DNA of 47,866 bases from Streptomyces africanus (GTDB lineage: Bacteria > Actinomycetota > Actinomycetes > Streptomycetales > Streptomycetaceae): assembly GCF_002150735.1 (NCBI RefSeq), contig NZ_MUKA01000029.1, positions 1 through 47,866 on the forward strand, read 5' to 3'. The notes under the pieces were generated by a model. It was not told the origin of the DNA and did not search any database. It saw nothing but the letters and a program-made list of their open reading frames with translations. Position numbers and translations under genes: made by a program. Of the stretch, positions 1 through 8,293 are shown piece by piece; positions within the stretch are counted from its first letter, which is position 1, and each line of letters starts with the position of its first letter.

Positions 1-10
1 GGGGTGGGCT

Positions 11-38
11 GGGTCACGTGGCCCGGGCCGCGTGACCC
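11..38. terminator. Hairpin downstream of the NlpC/P60 gene
   Basis: Near-perfect inverted repeat with 14-base arms (GGGTCACGTGGCCC and its complement, one mismatch). It lies 23 bases beyond the stop codon of the leftward NlpC/P60 gene, which fits a rho-independent type terminator. Streptomyces terminators often lack a T run. Confidence 0.6.
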
Positions 39-60
39 CTGGGGCGGTGCCTTCCCCCGC

Positions 61-1152
61 TCAGTCGGCGTCGGCGGCGTCCGGTCGTACCACCCCGAGG
101 ATGGGCATCGACCCGGCCCCCGCGAGGGTCACCGTCCGCCCGGGCCGCGGGGCGTGCACGATCGCCCCGTCGCCGACGTACATCGCGACATGGCTGGCGT
201 CGTCGAAGTAGATGATGAGGTCGCCGGGCCGCATGTCCTGGATGTCGATGTGCCGCAACTGCTTCCACTGTTCCTGCGAGGTGCGCGGAATGCCGCGGCC
301 GGCGGAGATCCAGGCCTGCGAGGTCAGCCCGGAGCAGTCGTAGGTCTTCGGGCCCTCGGCGCCCCACTGGTACGGCTTGCCGATCTGGGCCGTGGCGTAC
401 GCGACGGCCTTCTTGCCCTGCTCGGAGGCCTTTCCGCTGATCTCGTCGAGGATGCCGGAGCCGAGCCAGGCGGTCTGCGCCTTGCCGGCGGCCTCCTTCT
501 CCAGCTCGGCGAGGCGCTCCTGCTCCTCCTTCTGGAGCTCGGACTCGAGCTTCTCCGCTGCCGCGATCTGCTTCTCGACCTTCTTGCGCGCGGCGGCCTT
601 GGCCTTGCGGCCCGCCTCCAGTTTCTTCCACTGCGCGGAGGCGTCCTGCGCGTACCGCTCCAAGTCCTCCTGGGTGCGGGTCAGTTCGCCGATCAGGCCC
701 TTGGCCGCGTGCTGGCCCTGGCGCACCCGGCCCGCCCCGTCGAGGAACTCCTGCGGATCGTCGCTCAGCATCAGATGGGCCTCGGGCGGCAGGCCGCCGC
801 CGCGGTACTGGGCGGCGGCCGAAGCGCCCGCGCGGTCCTTCAGTTTCGCCAGCTTCTCCTGGCCCTTGACGATCTTCTTGGCCAGCTTGACGAGCTCGGC
901 GGACTGCTGGTCCGCCTTCTCCTCGGCGGCGTTGTACTCGTCGGTGGCGCGGGCCGCGGCGCGGTAGAGCTTGTCGAGCTTCTCGCGTACGGCTTCCAGG
1001 TCCTTGCCGGGCGCGCGCGTGGCGCCCGCGCTCGGGGTGGGTGCCGGAGTGGGGCTGGGGCTCGCGAACGCCGTGCCCGGTGCCGCCAGCACCGTGAGCG
1101 CGCAGACCACGGTCACGGCCGTCGCGATCAGGCCACGCTTGCCCGGTCCCAT
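61..1152 (-). CDS. Secreted NlpC/P60 family peptidoglycan endopeptidase
   Basis: A 363-residue exported cell-wall hydrolase, predicted to cut peptide stems of peptidoglycan. Residues 1-30 form a signal peptide (basic start, hydrophobic core ending ALTVLAAPGTAFAS). A Pro-rich linker and a long Lys/Glu/Ala-rich coiled coil (about 45-220) follow, as in RipA-like enzymes. The C-terminal NlpC/P60 domain holds the catalytic Cys273 in YDCSGL, His321 in DASHVAMYVG and a third polar residue, His333, in VHAPRPGR. I chose the ATG at 1152 because GGGGGC lies just upstream. An in-frame ATG at 1188 would add 12 residues but has no clear ribosome site. It stands alone, with its own terminator. Confidence 0.93.
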   Translation of the reverse strand: MGPGKRGLIATAVTVVCALTVLAAPGTAFASPSPTPAPTPSAGATRAPGKDLEAVREKLDKLYRAAARATDEYNAAEEKADQQSAELVKLAKKIVKGQEKLAKLKDRAGASAAAQYRGGGLPPEAHLMLSDDPQEFLDGAGRVRQGQHAAKGLIGELTRTQEDLERYAQDASAQWKKLEAGRKAKAAARKKVEKQIAAAEKLESELQKEEQERLAELEKEAAGKAQTAWLGSGILDEISGKASEQGKKAVAYATAQIGKPYQWGAEGPKTYDCSGLTSQAWISAGRGIPRTSQEQWKQLRHIDIQDMRPGDLIIYFDDASHVAMYVGDGAIVHAPRPGRTVTLAGAGSMPILGVVRPDAADAD

Positions 1153-1370
1153 ACCCAAGCCCCCAAACTGATTAACCGTCAGTAACATCCGGTACGCCTG
1201 GGGATGCTGCCACGTCGGCGTGCGAAGCGACAGGGGTAGTACTTCCCGCAGTCCCCTCCCCGATATGCCCCCGGCATGACGATCTCCCCGCCTGTGTGAC
1301 GAACGACTCAAAGAGATCGTTCCCGGCGGGCCGGGCCGGGCCGGTGCGGTCCCGTACGGTCCGGGCGGAT

Positions 1371-2192
1371 TCAGTCCCGGGGTGCCAACGCCTCCCACCG
1401 CACCGTCACTTCGCCCTGCCGCCACCGCACCGGCCCGTCCGCCACGGGCCAGTCGGCGGTCAGGTCCCGTACCGCCCGGATCCAGCGCTGGCGGGCGCCG
1501 TAGGACGCGTAGGGCGCGGCGGCGGCCCAGGCGCGGTCGAAGTCGCGTAGGAAGGCGTGCACCGGCTCGCCCGGGACGTTGCGGTGGATGAGCGCCTTCG
1601 GCAGGCGTTCCGCCAGGTCCGAGGGGCGGTCCAGGGAGCCGAGCCGGGTCGCGAAGGTCACCGTGCGCGGTCCCTCCGGGCCGAGGGCGACCCAGACGTG
1701 CCGGCGTCCGATCTCGTCGCAGGTCCCCTCGACCAGCAGCCCGCCGCGCGCACCGGTCGCCGGATCGGCCGGCGCGAGCCGCCCGCACAGCCGCTGCCAG
1801 ACGGCCTCGACCTCGCCCTCCGCGTACTGCCGCAGCACGTTCGCCGCGCGGACCAGCAGGGGCCGCTGCGGGATCGGGATCTCGAAACCGCCGTGCCGGA
1901 AGACGAGCCCCGCCCGCTCGTACGGCAGCGCCGCCGCGACCCGGGCCGGCTCGATCTCGACGCCCACCACGCGCGCGCGTGGCGCGACCGTACGCAGGCG
2001 GTGCAGCAGTTCGACGGCCGTCCAGGGGGCGGCGCCGTACCCGAGGTCGACGGCCACGGGGTCGGCGGCACGACGCAGCTCGGCGCCGTGCGTGGCCGCG
2101 ATCCAGCGGTCCATGCGGCGCAGACGGTTCGGGTTGGTCGTCCCGCGCGTCACCGTGCCCACGGGGCGGCGGGCGGCGGCGCGGGATGTCAT
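1371..2192 (-). CDS. Class I SAM-dependent methyltransferase-like protein
   Basis: A soluble protein of about 273 residues. Near residue 50 it has VAVDLGYGAAPWTAVEL, the Gly-rich motif I of a Rossmann-fold SAM-dependent methyltransferase, and an acidic residue after the next strand (VVGVEIEPARV) for the ribose. The substrate cannot be read. Related proteins are common single genes in Streptomyces. The start is uncertain: the ATG at 2192 (MTSRAAAR) is used here, while a GTG at 2231 would add 13 residues and abut the tandem repeat tract. Neither has a strong ribosome site. It sits downstream of the broken RTX gene on the same strand but is separated from it by 300 bases of repeat. Confidence 0.75.
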   Translation of the reverse strand: MTSRAAARRPVGTVTRGTTNPNRLRRMDRWIAATHGAELRRAADPVAVDLGYGAAPWTAVELLHRLRTVAPRARVVGVEIEPARVAAALPYERAGLVFRHGGFEIPIPQRPLLVRAANVLRQYAEGEVEAVWQRLCGRLAPADPATGARGGLLVEGTCDEIGRRHVWVALGPEGPRTVTFATRLGSLDRPSDLAERLPKALIHRNVPGEPVHAFLRDFDRAWAAAAPYASYGARQRWIRAVRDLTADWPVADGPVRWRQGEVTVRWEALAPRD

Positions 2193-2231
2193 GCGTACGA
2201 GGTTAAGCGCCTTGCCAGGGGTGAAGCCCAC

Positions 2232-2515
2232 TAGGGATCGGCCGGGGGATCGGCCCGGGGATCGGCCGGGGTCTCGCCCGGGGTCTCGCCCGGCGCCCCG
2301 CCCGGGGTCTCGCCCGGGGACCGGCCCGGCGCCCCGCCCGGGATCTCGCCCGAGGACTCGCCCGGCGCCCCGCCCGGGGACCCGCCCGAGGACCGGCCCG
2401 GGACCGGCCCGGGACCCGCCCGAGGACCGGCCCGGGACCGGCCCGGGGCCCGCCCGGGACCGGCCCGGGGCCCGCCCGGGGACCGGCTCGGGGATCGGCC
2501 GGGGACCCGCACGCC
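2232..2515. repeat. Degenerate 12-bp GC-rich tandem repeat
   Basis: About 280 bases of imperfect 12-base units of the type GGGATCGGCCCG / GGTCTCGCCCGG / GGACCGGCCCGG. Nearly every unit contains the palindrome CCCGGG or a close variant. The period is a multiple of three, so several frames stay open and give artificial Pro/Arg/Gly or Gly-X-Pro collagen-like translations. It fills the gap between the methyltransferase start and the RTX gene stop. I see no gene of its own in it. Confidence 0.85.
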
Positions 2516-2552
2516 GCCTGGCCGCGCGGCTCCCCGGGGCGGGGAGAAAGCG

Positions 2553-3417
2553 TCAGTCCTGCCGGACGATGTTCGTGCCCGGTCCGCCGGAGAGCGTGTC
2601 CGCTCCGGGACCGCCGTACAGCTCGTCGTCGCCGCTGTTGCCCCATATCCGGTCGGCGCCGCTGTTTCCGTACAGGATGTCGTCGCCCCTGCCGCCGTAC
2701 AGCTCGTCGTCGCCGGCCCCGCCGTACACCGTGTCGGCCCCGTCGTCGGCTCGCAGGATCTGGTCGCCCGCGCCACCGCGGAGGACGTCGTCGCCCGGGC
2801 CGCCGTCCACGATCTCGCCGTCGATGCCGGCGTAGAGGGTGTCGGCGCCGTCACCGCCTCCGGCGTATCCCAGCGCGCCCACCCTGATGATGTCGTCGCC
2901 CGCGCCGCCCCGGACGGTACTGCCGTCGACTCGCCGGCCGGTGGCACCGGTCCACTCGTCGTTGCCGTCGCCCAGCTCGACCGTGCTGAAGTAGTAGACC
3001 TGGTCGGTGGCGTTGTCGAAGGAGACGGTGTCGTCGCGGTCGGCGAGGTCCATCTCCAGGGAACTGACCGGGGACTGGCTCTCCGGAGCCTCGACCGTGC
3101 AGGAGATCTTGGTGTGGTCCGCTGTCGGGGTAGCCGCAGCCGTTCCCGGCGTCGATCGGGACGACGTCGTCGATCACGTAGGTGAACTGGGAGCGGTCGC
3201 TGGTGAACGACTGCGTGACGGCCACCTTGTTGGCCTGCCCGGGGGCGGCCGTGTAGGTGAGCTGCCAGCCGTACTCGTTCACCGCGGCGGTGGCCGCCGG
3301 CTCCGCCGCACCGGCCGGGCCGGCCAGGGCGATCGGAACGGCCAGGACCATGCCGAGAACCGGCGTCAGAACCGCTGAGGCGCGTAACAGCCGGCGGCTG
3401 TCCGGGCGAGAGGACAT
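2553..3417 (-). pseudogene. Secreted RTX-type calcium-binding repeat protein, frameshifted
   Basis: The start at 3417 has a good GGAGG site and encodes a signal peptide (hydrophobic core ending ALAGPAGAAEPA) and about 100 residues in one frame. Near 3121 the reading must change frame: the first frame loses sense after GNGCGYPDS, while the other frame reads on as ADHTKISCTVEAPES and into at least six GGxGxDxLx nonapeptide repeats (GGAGDDIIR, GGPGDDVLR, GGAGDDELY, GGRGDDILY and others), ending IVRQD. These repeats form a calcium-binding parallel beta roll in RTX proteins. The intact product would be about 285 residues, exported and folding outside the cell. The shift is one missing base or two extra, either a real lesion or a sequence error. 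Confidence 0.8.
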
Positions 3418-3720
3418 TGCTCAACCTCCGTGAGGATGTGTGGATCCTTCCGCAGGCTGTGACCGGTCGGGCAGGCGCCGGGTTGTCCGCGGTACCGGCC
3501 TCGACATCCCTTCCACGGTCTTTTCATCGCGGGGACAGCGCGAGTGACCTGCGATTTCCGATCGAGTTCAGCTGCCCGCCACCCTCGAACGGTTGAGCGA
3601 GAAGCGGTAATGATTCGGTAAAAGTCGCGAATCGGGAAATGGAACCCAACCCTCCGGTGTTGACCGCTGCAGGGCACATGGGCCCTGCGAAGGCATGCCC
3701 GAAGCGAGGAGGAACGCCAC
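3418..3720. other. Intergenic region upstream of mshA
   Basis: 303 bases between the divergent RTX gene and mshA. It must hold both promoters. I see an AT-richer stretch around 3600-3650 and the mshA ribosome site GAGGAGG at about 3707, but no promoter I would name. Confidence 0.5.
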
Positions 3721-5058
3721 GTGAGCCAGTACATCGGCAGGCTCGGGCGGCGCTCCGCGTCACCGCCCACGCGCCTGCGGCTGCACCGAAGGCCCCGCCG
3801 GGTGGCCATGCTCTCCGTGCACACCTCCCCGCTCCACCAGCCGGGCACCGGCGACGCCGGCGGCATGAACGTCTACATCGTGGAGCTCGCGCAGCGCCTC
3901 GCCGCGATCAACATCGAGGTCGAGATCTTCACGCGCGCGACCTCGGCCGCCCTCCCGCCGACCGTCGAGCTCGCCCCCGGCGTCCTCGTCCGGCACGTCG
4001 ACGCCGGCCCCTACGAGGGCCTCAACAAGGAGGACCTCCCCGCCCAGCTGTGCGCCTTCACGCACGGCGTGATGCAGGCCTGGGCCGGGCATCGCCCCGG
4101 CTACTACGACCTGGTCCACTCCCACTACTGGCTCTCCGGCCACGTCGGCTGGCTGGCCGCCCAGCGCTGGGGCGTCCCCCTGGTGCACGCCATGCACACC
4201 ATGGCCAAGGTCAAGAACGCCAACCTGGCCGACGGCGACACCCCCGAACCGGCCGCCCGCGTCATCGGCGAGACCCAGATCGTCGCCGCCGCCGACCGCC
4301 TCATCGCCAACACCACCGAAGAGGCCGACGACCTGGTACGGCACTACGCGGCCGACACCGACAAGGTCGCCGTGGTCCACCCGGGCGTCAACCTCAGCCG
4401 CTTCTCGCCCGCCGACGGCCGCGCCGCCGCCCGGGCCCGTCTCGGCCTTCCGAGGGACGCGCTCATCCCGCTCTTCGCGGGCCGCATCCAGCCCCTGAAG
4501 GCCCCCGACGTGCTGCTGCGCGCCGTCGCCGTCCTCCTCGACGAGCGCCCCGAGCTGCGCTCGCGCATCCTCGTCCCCGTCGTCGGCGGCCCCAGCGGCA
4601 GCGGCCTCGCCAAGCCCGAGGGCCTGCAGAAGCTGGCGGCACGCCTCGGCATCGCGGACGTCGTACGGTTCCACCCGCCGGTCGGCCAGGAGCAGCTCGC
4701 GGACTGGTTCCGCGCCGCCTCCGTCCTGGTCATGCCCTCCTACAGCGAGTCGTTCGGCCTGGTCGCCATAGAGGCGCAGGCGGCGGGCACCCCCGTGCTG
4801 GCGGCCTCGGTCGGCGGTCTGCCGGTCGCCGTGCGCGACGGCCACACCGGCTTCCTGGTGCGCGGGCACCATCCCGCCGACTACGCGCGCGTGCTGCGCG
4901 AGTTCGCCGACGACCCGGAGCTGTCGCCCCGGCTGGGCGGGCAGGCCGCCCGCCACGCCCAGTCCTTCGGCTGGGACACGGCGGCCGCCACCACGGCGGA
5001 CGTGTACACGGCCGCGATGCAGGCGCACCGCCGTCGCGTACGCTCGCAGCATGGGTGA
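3721..5058 (+). CDS. mshA: D-inositol-3-phosphate glycosyltransferase (mycothiol synthesis)
   Basis: 445 residues, GT4-family GT-B glycosyltransferase. MshA transfers N-acetylglucosamine from UDP-GlcNAc to 1L-myo-inositol-1-phosphate, the first committed step of mycothiol synthesis, in the cytoplasm. The N-terminal domain carries [19 protein letters not shown] (about residues 30-48), typical of MshA, and HYWLSG. The C-terminal domain has [12 protein letters not shown] and [20 protein letters not shown], with the two Glu of the E(x7)E nucleotide-sugar site. The GTG start at 3721 has a strong GAGGAGG. The gene overlaps the YbjN gene by 8 bases, so the two are probably translated together. Confidence 0.97.
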   Translation: MSQYIGRLGRRSASPPTRLRLHRRPRRVAMLSVHTSPLHQPGTGDAGGMNVYIVELAQRLAAINIEVEIFTRATSAALPPTVELAPGVLVRHVDAGPYEGLNKEDLPAQLCAFTHGVMQAWAGHRPGYYDLVHSHYWLSGHVGWLAAQRWGVPLVHAMHTMAKVKNANLADGDTPEPAARVIGETQIVAAADRLIANTTEEADDLVRHYAADTDKVAVVHPGVNLSRFSPADGRAAARARLGLPRDALIPLFAGRIQPLKAPDVLLRAVAVLLDERPELRSRILVPVVGGPSGSGLAKPEGLQKLAARLGIADVVRFHPPVGQEQLADWFRAASVLVMPSYSESFGLVAIEAQAAGTPVLAASVGGLPVAVRDGHTGFLVRGHHPADYARVLREFADDPELSPRLGGQAARHAQSFGWDTAAATTADVYTAAMQAHRRRVRSQHG

Positions 5059-5560
5059 AACCGATCTGGAACAGCGTGCGGCACAGGTCGTCGAAGGAGT
5101 GCTGAAGGACGCCGACCTGGAGTGGGAGAGCCCCCAGCCCGGCACCTACGTGGCCCAGCTCCCCGGCACCCGCAAGCTCAAGACGACGGTCTCCCTGATC
5201 GTCGGCCGCCACTCCCTGTCGCTCAACGCCTTCGTCATCCGCCACCCCGACGAGAACGAGCAGGGCGTCCACCGCTGGCTCCTGGAACGCAACCTCAAGC
5301 TCTACGGCGTGAGTTACGCCGTCGACCAGCACGGCGACGTCTACGTCACCGGCCGGCTCTCCCTGTCCGCCGTCACCGCCGACGAGATCGACCGCCTGCT
5401 CGGCCAGGTCCTCGAGGCATCCGACGGCAGCTTCAACACCCTCCTGGAGCTGGGCTTCGCCTCGGCGATCCGCAAGGAGTACGAGTGGCGGGTGTCCCGC
5501 GGGGAGTCGACGCGCAACCTGGACGCGTTCTCCCACCTCACACAACGCCCCGACCGGTAG
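5051..5560 (+). CDS. YbjN domain-containing protein
   Basis: 169 residues, cytoplasmic, a YbjN-like fold related to type III secretion chaperones. It is recognised from the overall pattern ([13 protein letters not shown] near the start, then [30 protein letters not shown]). Its biochemical role is unknown. The start codon lies inside the end of mshA (8-base overlap), a pairing I recall as conserved in Streptomyces, which suggests co-translation with mycothiol synthesis. Its 3' end overlaps the convergent AraC gene by 23 bases. Confidence 0.9.
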   Translation: MGETDLEQRAAQVVEGVLKDADLEWESPQPGTYVAQLPGTRKLKTTVSLIVGRHSLSLNAFVIRHPDENEQGVHRWLLERNLKLYGVSYAVDQHGDVYVTGRLSLSAVTADEIDRLLGQVLEASDGSFNTLLELGFASAIRKEYEWRVSRGESTRNLDAFSHLTQRPDR

Positions 5561-6356
5561 GCCCTCCCGCCCGGTAACGCCCGGGCGGCACGCCCACCAG
5601 CTTGCGGAAGTGCCGGGTGAGGTGCGACTGGTCGTAGAACCCGGTCTCGGCCGCCACCTCTCCCGGTGAGCGCCCTTCGAGCAGCAGCCGCCGGGCGCGG
5701 CCCACGCGCAGGGACGTCAGGTACTGGTGCGGGGCGATGCCGTAGGCGGCGCTGAACGCCCGTACGAGATGGGCGGGATGGGCCCCGACGAGCCCGGCCG
5801 CCTCCCGCAGCCCGACGCCCTCCACGACCCGCTCGTCCAGCAACTCCCGCAGCCGCCGCGCGAGAACGGGATCCGCGGGACGGGGCGTGTCGCTCTCGCC
5901 CCGCAGATGGCCGCGCAGCCGCTCCCCGACGAACAGCAGCCTGCTCTCGGCCTCCAGTTCCTCGCCGGGGCGCAGCAGCGCGCCGTGCACCTGCCCCACC
6001 CGCTTCCGCAGCAGCGGATCGCGCAGGTCCGGCCGGTCGACGGCGGCCCCGATCAACTCGTCCCCGAGATAGGTCCCGTCGAGATACAGCACCCGCTTGC
6101 GGAAGCCCTCCGGGGTGACGGGGGAGCCGTTGTGCGGCACGTGCGGCGGCAGCAGCGACACGGTGTCGTGCGGGGTGCCGTGCTCGTGCCGGTCGAGGTC
6201 GTACCGCACGGCGCCCGTGTCGACGATCAGCAGCGTCCAGGCGTCGTGGACGTGCATCGGGTACGCGTACTCGGTGAAGCGGGCGTGGAAGACCTCGACG
6301 ACACCGGGCACGGCGGGCCGCCAGGCGGAGACGCTCCGGGCGGGCTGGGAAGCCAT
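5538..6356 (-). CDS. AraC family transcriptional regulator
   Basis: 272 residues. The N-terminal cupin-like ligand domain (MHVHDAWTLLIVDTGAVRYDL, then LLPPHVPHNGSPV) is of the AraC_binding type. The C-terminal AraC DNA-binding domain has two helix-turn-helices: LREAAGLVGAHPAHLVRAFSA and PGEVAAETGFYDQSHLTRHF, the latter being the conserved AraC signature. The ATG at 6356 is 49 bases from the divergent DUF2000 gene at 6406, so it probably regulates that gene from the shared promoter. The ligand is unknown. Confidence 0.93.
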   Translation of the reverse strand: MASQPARSVSAWRPAVPGVVEVFHARFTEYAYPMHVHDAWTLLIVDTGAVRYDLDRHEHGTPHDTVSLLPPHVPHNGSPVTPEGFRKRVLYLDGTYLGDELIGAAVDRPDLRDPLLRKRVGQVHGALLRPGEELEAESRLLFVGERLRGHLRGESDTPRPADPVLARRLRELLDERVVEGVGLREAAGLVGAHPAHLVRAFSAAYGIAPHQYLTSLRVGRARRLLLEGRSPGEVAAETGFYDQSHLTRHFRKLVGVPPGRYRAGGPTGRGVV

Positions 6357-6405
6357 GCAAAAAACGTACAAGACCCCGGCGGGTGCCGCCGGGCACGCTC
6401 GCATC

Positions 6406-6849
6406 ATGAACACGCACACCGAACCGGCCCCGGAGCCGATCCGCTTCGACACGAAGATCGCCGTACTGCTGCGCGCCGACCTGGAGCCCTGGCAGCGTCT
6501 CAACGTCACGTCGTTCCTGGTCAGCGGCTTGGGTACGCAGGTCCCCGAGGTGGTCGGCGAGCCGTACGAGGACGCGGACGGCGTGCCCTACCTGGCGATG
6601 TTCCGCCAGCCGGTCCTGGTCTTCGAGGCCACGAAGGAGATCCTGACCACGGCCCACACCCGCGCCCTGTCCCGCTCCCTGCCCCGCGCGATCTTCACCT
6701 CGGACCTGTTCTCCACGGGCAACGACCGCGACAACCGCGCGGCCGTACGGTCGGTGCCGACGGCGGACCTGGATCTGGTCGGCCTCGCGGTCTACGGCCC
6801 GAAGAACGCGGTGGACAAGGTGGTGAAGGGGGCGCGGATGCACCCGTGA
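6406..6849 (+). CDS. DUF2000 family protein
   Basis: 147 residues beginning MNTHTEPAPEPIRFDTKIAV. The motif FDTKIAVLLRADLEPWQRLNV near the start and GVPYLAMFRQPVLVF in the middle match the DUF2000 family, small cytoplasmic proteins related to peptidyl-tRNA hydrolase folds, with no assigned function. The start is chosen because the protein aligns from here and the divergent regulator begins 49 bases away. Regulation by that AraC protein is inferred from the arrangement only. Confidence 0.85.
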   Translation: MNTHTEPAPEPIRFDTKIAVLLRADLEPWQRLNVTSFLVSGLGTQVPEVVGEPYEDADGVPYLAMFRQPVLVFEATKEILTTAHTRALSRSLPRAIFTSDLFSTGNDRDNRAAVRSVPTADLDLVGLAVYGPKNAVDKVVKGARMHP

Positions 6850-6942
6850 GACCAAAGTCGGAGGCCCGTAGACCAACGGCTGATGACAGCACACCCGGCA
6901 CTTCCAGAGACTCGTTCCATGGAGGAAGCCAGGAAGGTGCAC

Positions 6943-7650
6943 ATGGGGAAGCGGCCTGTTCCGTCGCCGGAGGAGTCCACGGAACTCGCGGAGTCGGCAT
7001 GGGCCATCGTGCTCTTCTGCGTCGGCTGCGGTGCCGCCGCCGGCGTGCTGCTCCCGCTCCTCGCCCGCCTGCTGCTGAAGCTGCCGTGGGCACCGCTGGA
7101 GGGCCCGGCCGAACTGCTGACCTCGATCCCGGAACCGGCCCTCACCCTCGGCACGGTCGCGGTGGGCGCACTCGGCGGCCTGCTGCTGGGTCTCGCCGCC
7201 GCGCACGAGTCGCTGTCGGTCCGCGTCCGCGACACGCACCTGGCCCTGACGATCAGGGACAGCACGCGGGAGTTCACCCGCGAGGAGATCGCGGTGCTGT
7301 GCAGGGACGGCAAGCAACTCGTGGTGCTGGCCCCCGACGGCATGGAACTGGCCCGGGAGGAGTGCGGCCTGCCCTGGCCCCGCCTGGCCGACGCCCTCGC
7401 CGGGCACGGCTACCGCTGGGCGCAGGAGGACCCGTACCGCGCCGAGTTCCGCCGCTGGGTCCCCGGCACCCCCGGTCTCCCCGAGGGCGCGGACGCCCTC
7501 CTGCGGGCCCGCGCCCAGGCCCGCAAGAGCGACGACGACGCCGAGGACGCCCGTGAACTGCGCCGCGAACTGCTGCGGCTGGGCGTGGTCGTACGGGACG
7601 AGGGGAAGCGGCAGTACTGGCGGCTCGTCAGCGGTGACGTCAGCGGGTGA
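6943..7650 (+). CDS. Membrane protein, YqeB-like
   Basis: About 235 residues from the ATG at 6943, which has AGGAAGG five bases upstream. Upstream in-frame ATGs at 6883 and 6919 lack a ribosome site. Two transmembrane helices (AWAIVLFCVGCGAAAGVLL and LTLGTVAVGALGGLLLGLAA) are followed by a soluble part with a PH-like stretch (LSVRVRDTHLALTIRD, FTREEIAVLCRDGKQLVVL) and a C-terminal region starting with an acidic helix (KSDDDAEDARELRRELLRLGV). This layout matches actinobacterial YqeB-type proteins of unknown role. That name is from memory of the family and is tentative. Its stop is two bases from the stop of the convergent DUF5707 gene. Confidence 0.75.
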   Translation: MGKRPVPSPEESTELAESAWAIVLFCVGCGAAAGVLLPLLARLLLKLPWAPLEGPAELLTSIPEPALTLGTVAVGALGGLLLGLAAAHESLSVRVRDTHLALTIRDSTREFTREEIAVLCRDGKQLVVLAPDGMELAREECGLPWPRLADALAGHGYRWAQEDPYRAEFRRWVPGTPGLPEGADALLRARAQARKSDDDAEDARELRRELLRLGVVVRDEGKRQYWRLVSGDVSG

Positions 7651-7652
7651 CG

Positions 7653-8093
7653 TCAGCGGGTGACCTCGAACGCGGCGGCCTGGGGCACGAACGTCGTGTC
7701 GCCGTCCTCGCCCGTCGCCAGCGCCGAGACGTACCAGGTGCCGGTGGCCAGCTCGGCCGCCTCCTCCTTCGTGGCCCGCACCGTGTACGTGCAGCGGGAC
7801 GTCTCGGCGTCGGTGCTCCGGCACGTGGCGCTCTCCGCGGAGCGCAGCTCCGCCTCGGTGGGGTCGAGCTTCGAACTGGCGGGCCAGGCGAGGACCTTGA
7901 GGCTCCGGACGCCCGAGTCGTCGCTCACCTCCGTCGTGAAGGTGAGCGTGCCGGTACCGCCGTAGCGGGCCGAAGTGTTCGCCAGGGACGGGCCGGTGGA
8001 GGCGGAGGCGGCCGTAACGGCGAGGCCGCCGGCCGTGATTCCGCCGATGGTGACGATGCCGACGAGCGACGCGACGAGAGTGCGCTTGGACAT
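7653..8093 (-). CDS. Secreted DUF5707-type protein
   Basis: 146 residues with an ATG at 8093 and a clean GGAGGA ribosome site. Residues 1-31 are a signal peptide (MSKRTLVASLVG... AVTAASAS). The mature part contains SDDSGVRSLKVLAWPASSKL and the two-cysteine segment ATCRSTDAETSRCTYTV, probably a disulfide, then TGTWYVSALATGEDGDTTFVP. This matches the DUF5707 family of exported Streptomyces proteins, likely a beta-sandwich of unknown role. It is convergent with the YqeB-like gene. Confidence 0.85.
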   Translation of the reverse strand: MSKRTLVASLVGIVTIGGITAGGLAVTAASASTGPSLANTSARYGGTGTLTFTTEVSDDSGVRSLKVLAWPASSKLDPTEAELRSAESATCRSTDAETSRCTYTVRATKEEAAELATGTWYVSALATGEDGDTTFVPQAAAFEVTR

Positions 8094-8293
8094 GGGAAAT
8101 CCTCCAGGATCGGCCGGAACGCGACGTTTCCCGATGCGGGATGTCGATGTGATCGAGCGTAGGGACGGCACGTCGCCCGGGCCTCACGCTGCGGAACGGT
8201 CGTCCCCGCGACGTCTGTAACCCAGGTAAGAGACCGAAATCCGCCCGCAGCCGGAGAGGCGCCCCTGGCCTGCGGCCCTAGCCTGGTCGGGTC

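Noticed and set aside
2232..2515. Possible CRISPR array or collagen-like gene
   Set aside because: Units are contiguous 12-mers without spacers, and the Gly-X-Pro reading has no start signal of its own.
5341..8187. Very long open frame (about 950 codons) on the minus strand
   Set aside because: It is antisense to or out of frame with well-identified genes, has Arg/Pro/Gly-rich nonsense composition, and is expected from high GC content.
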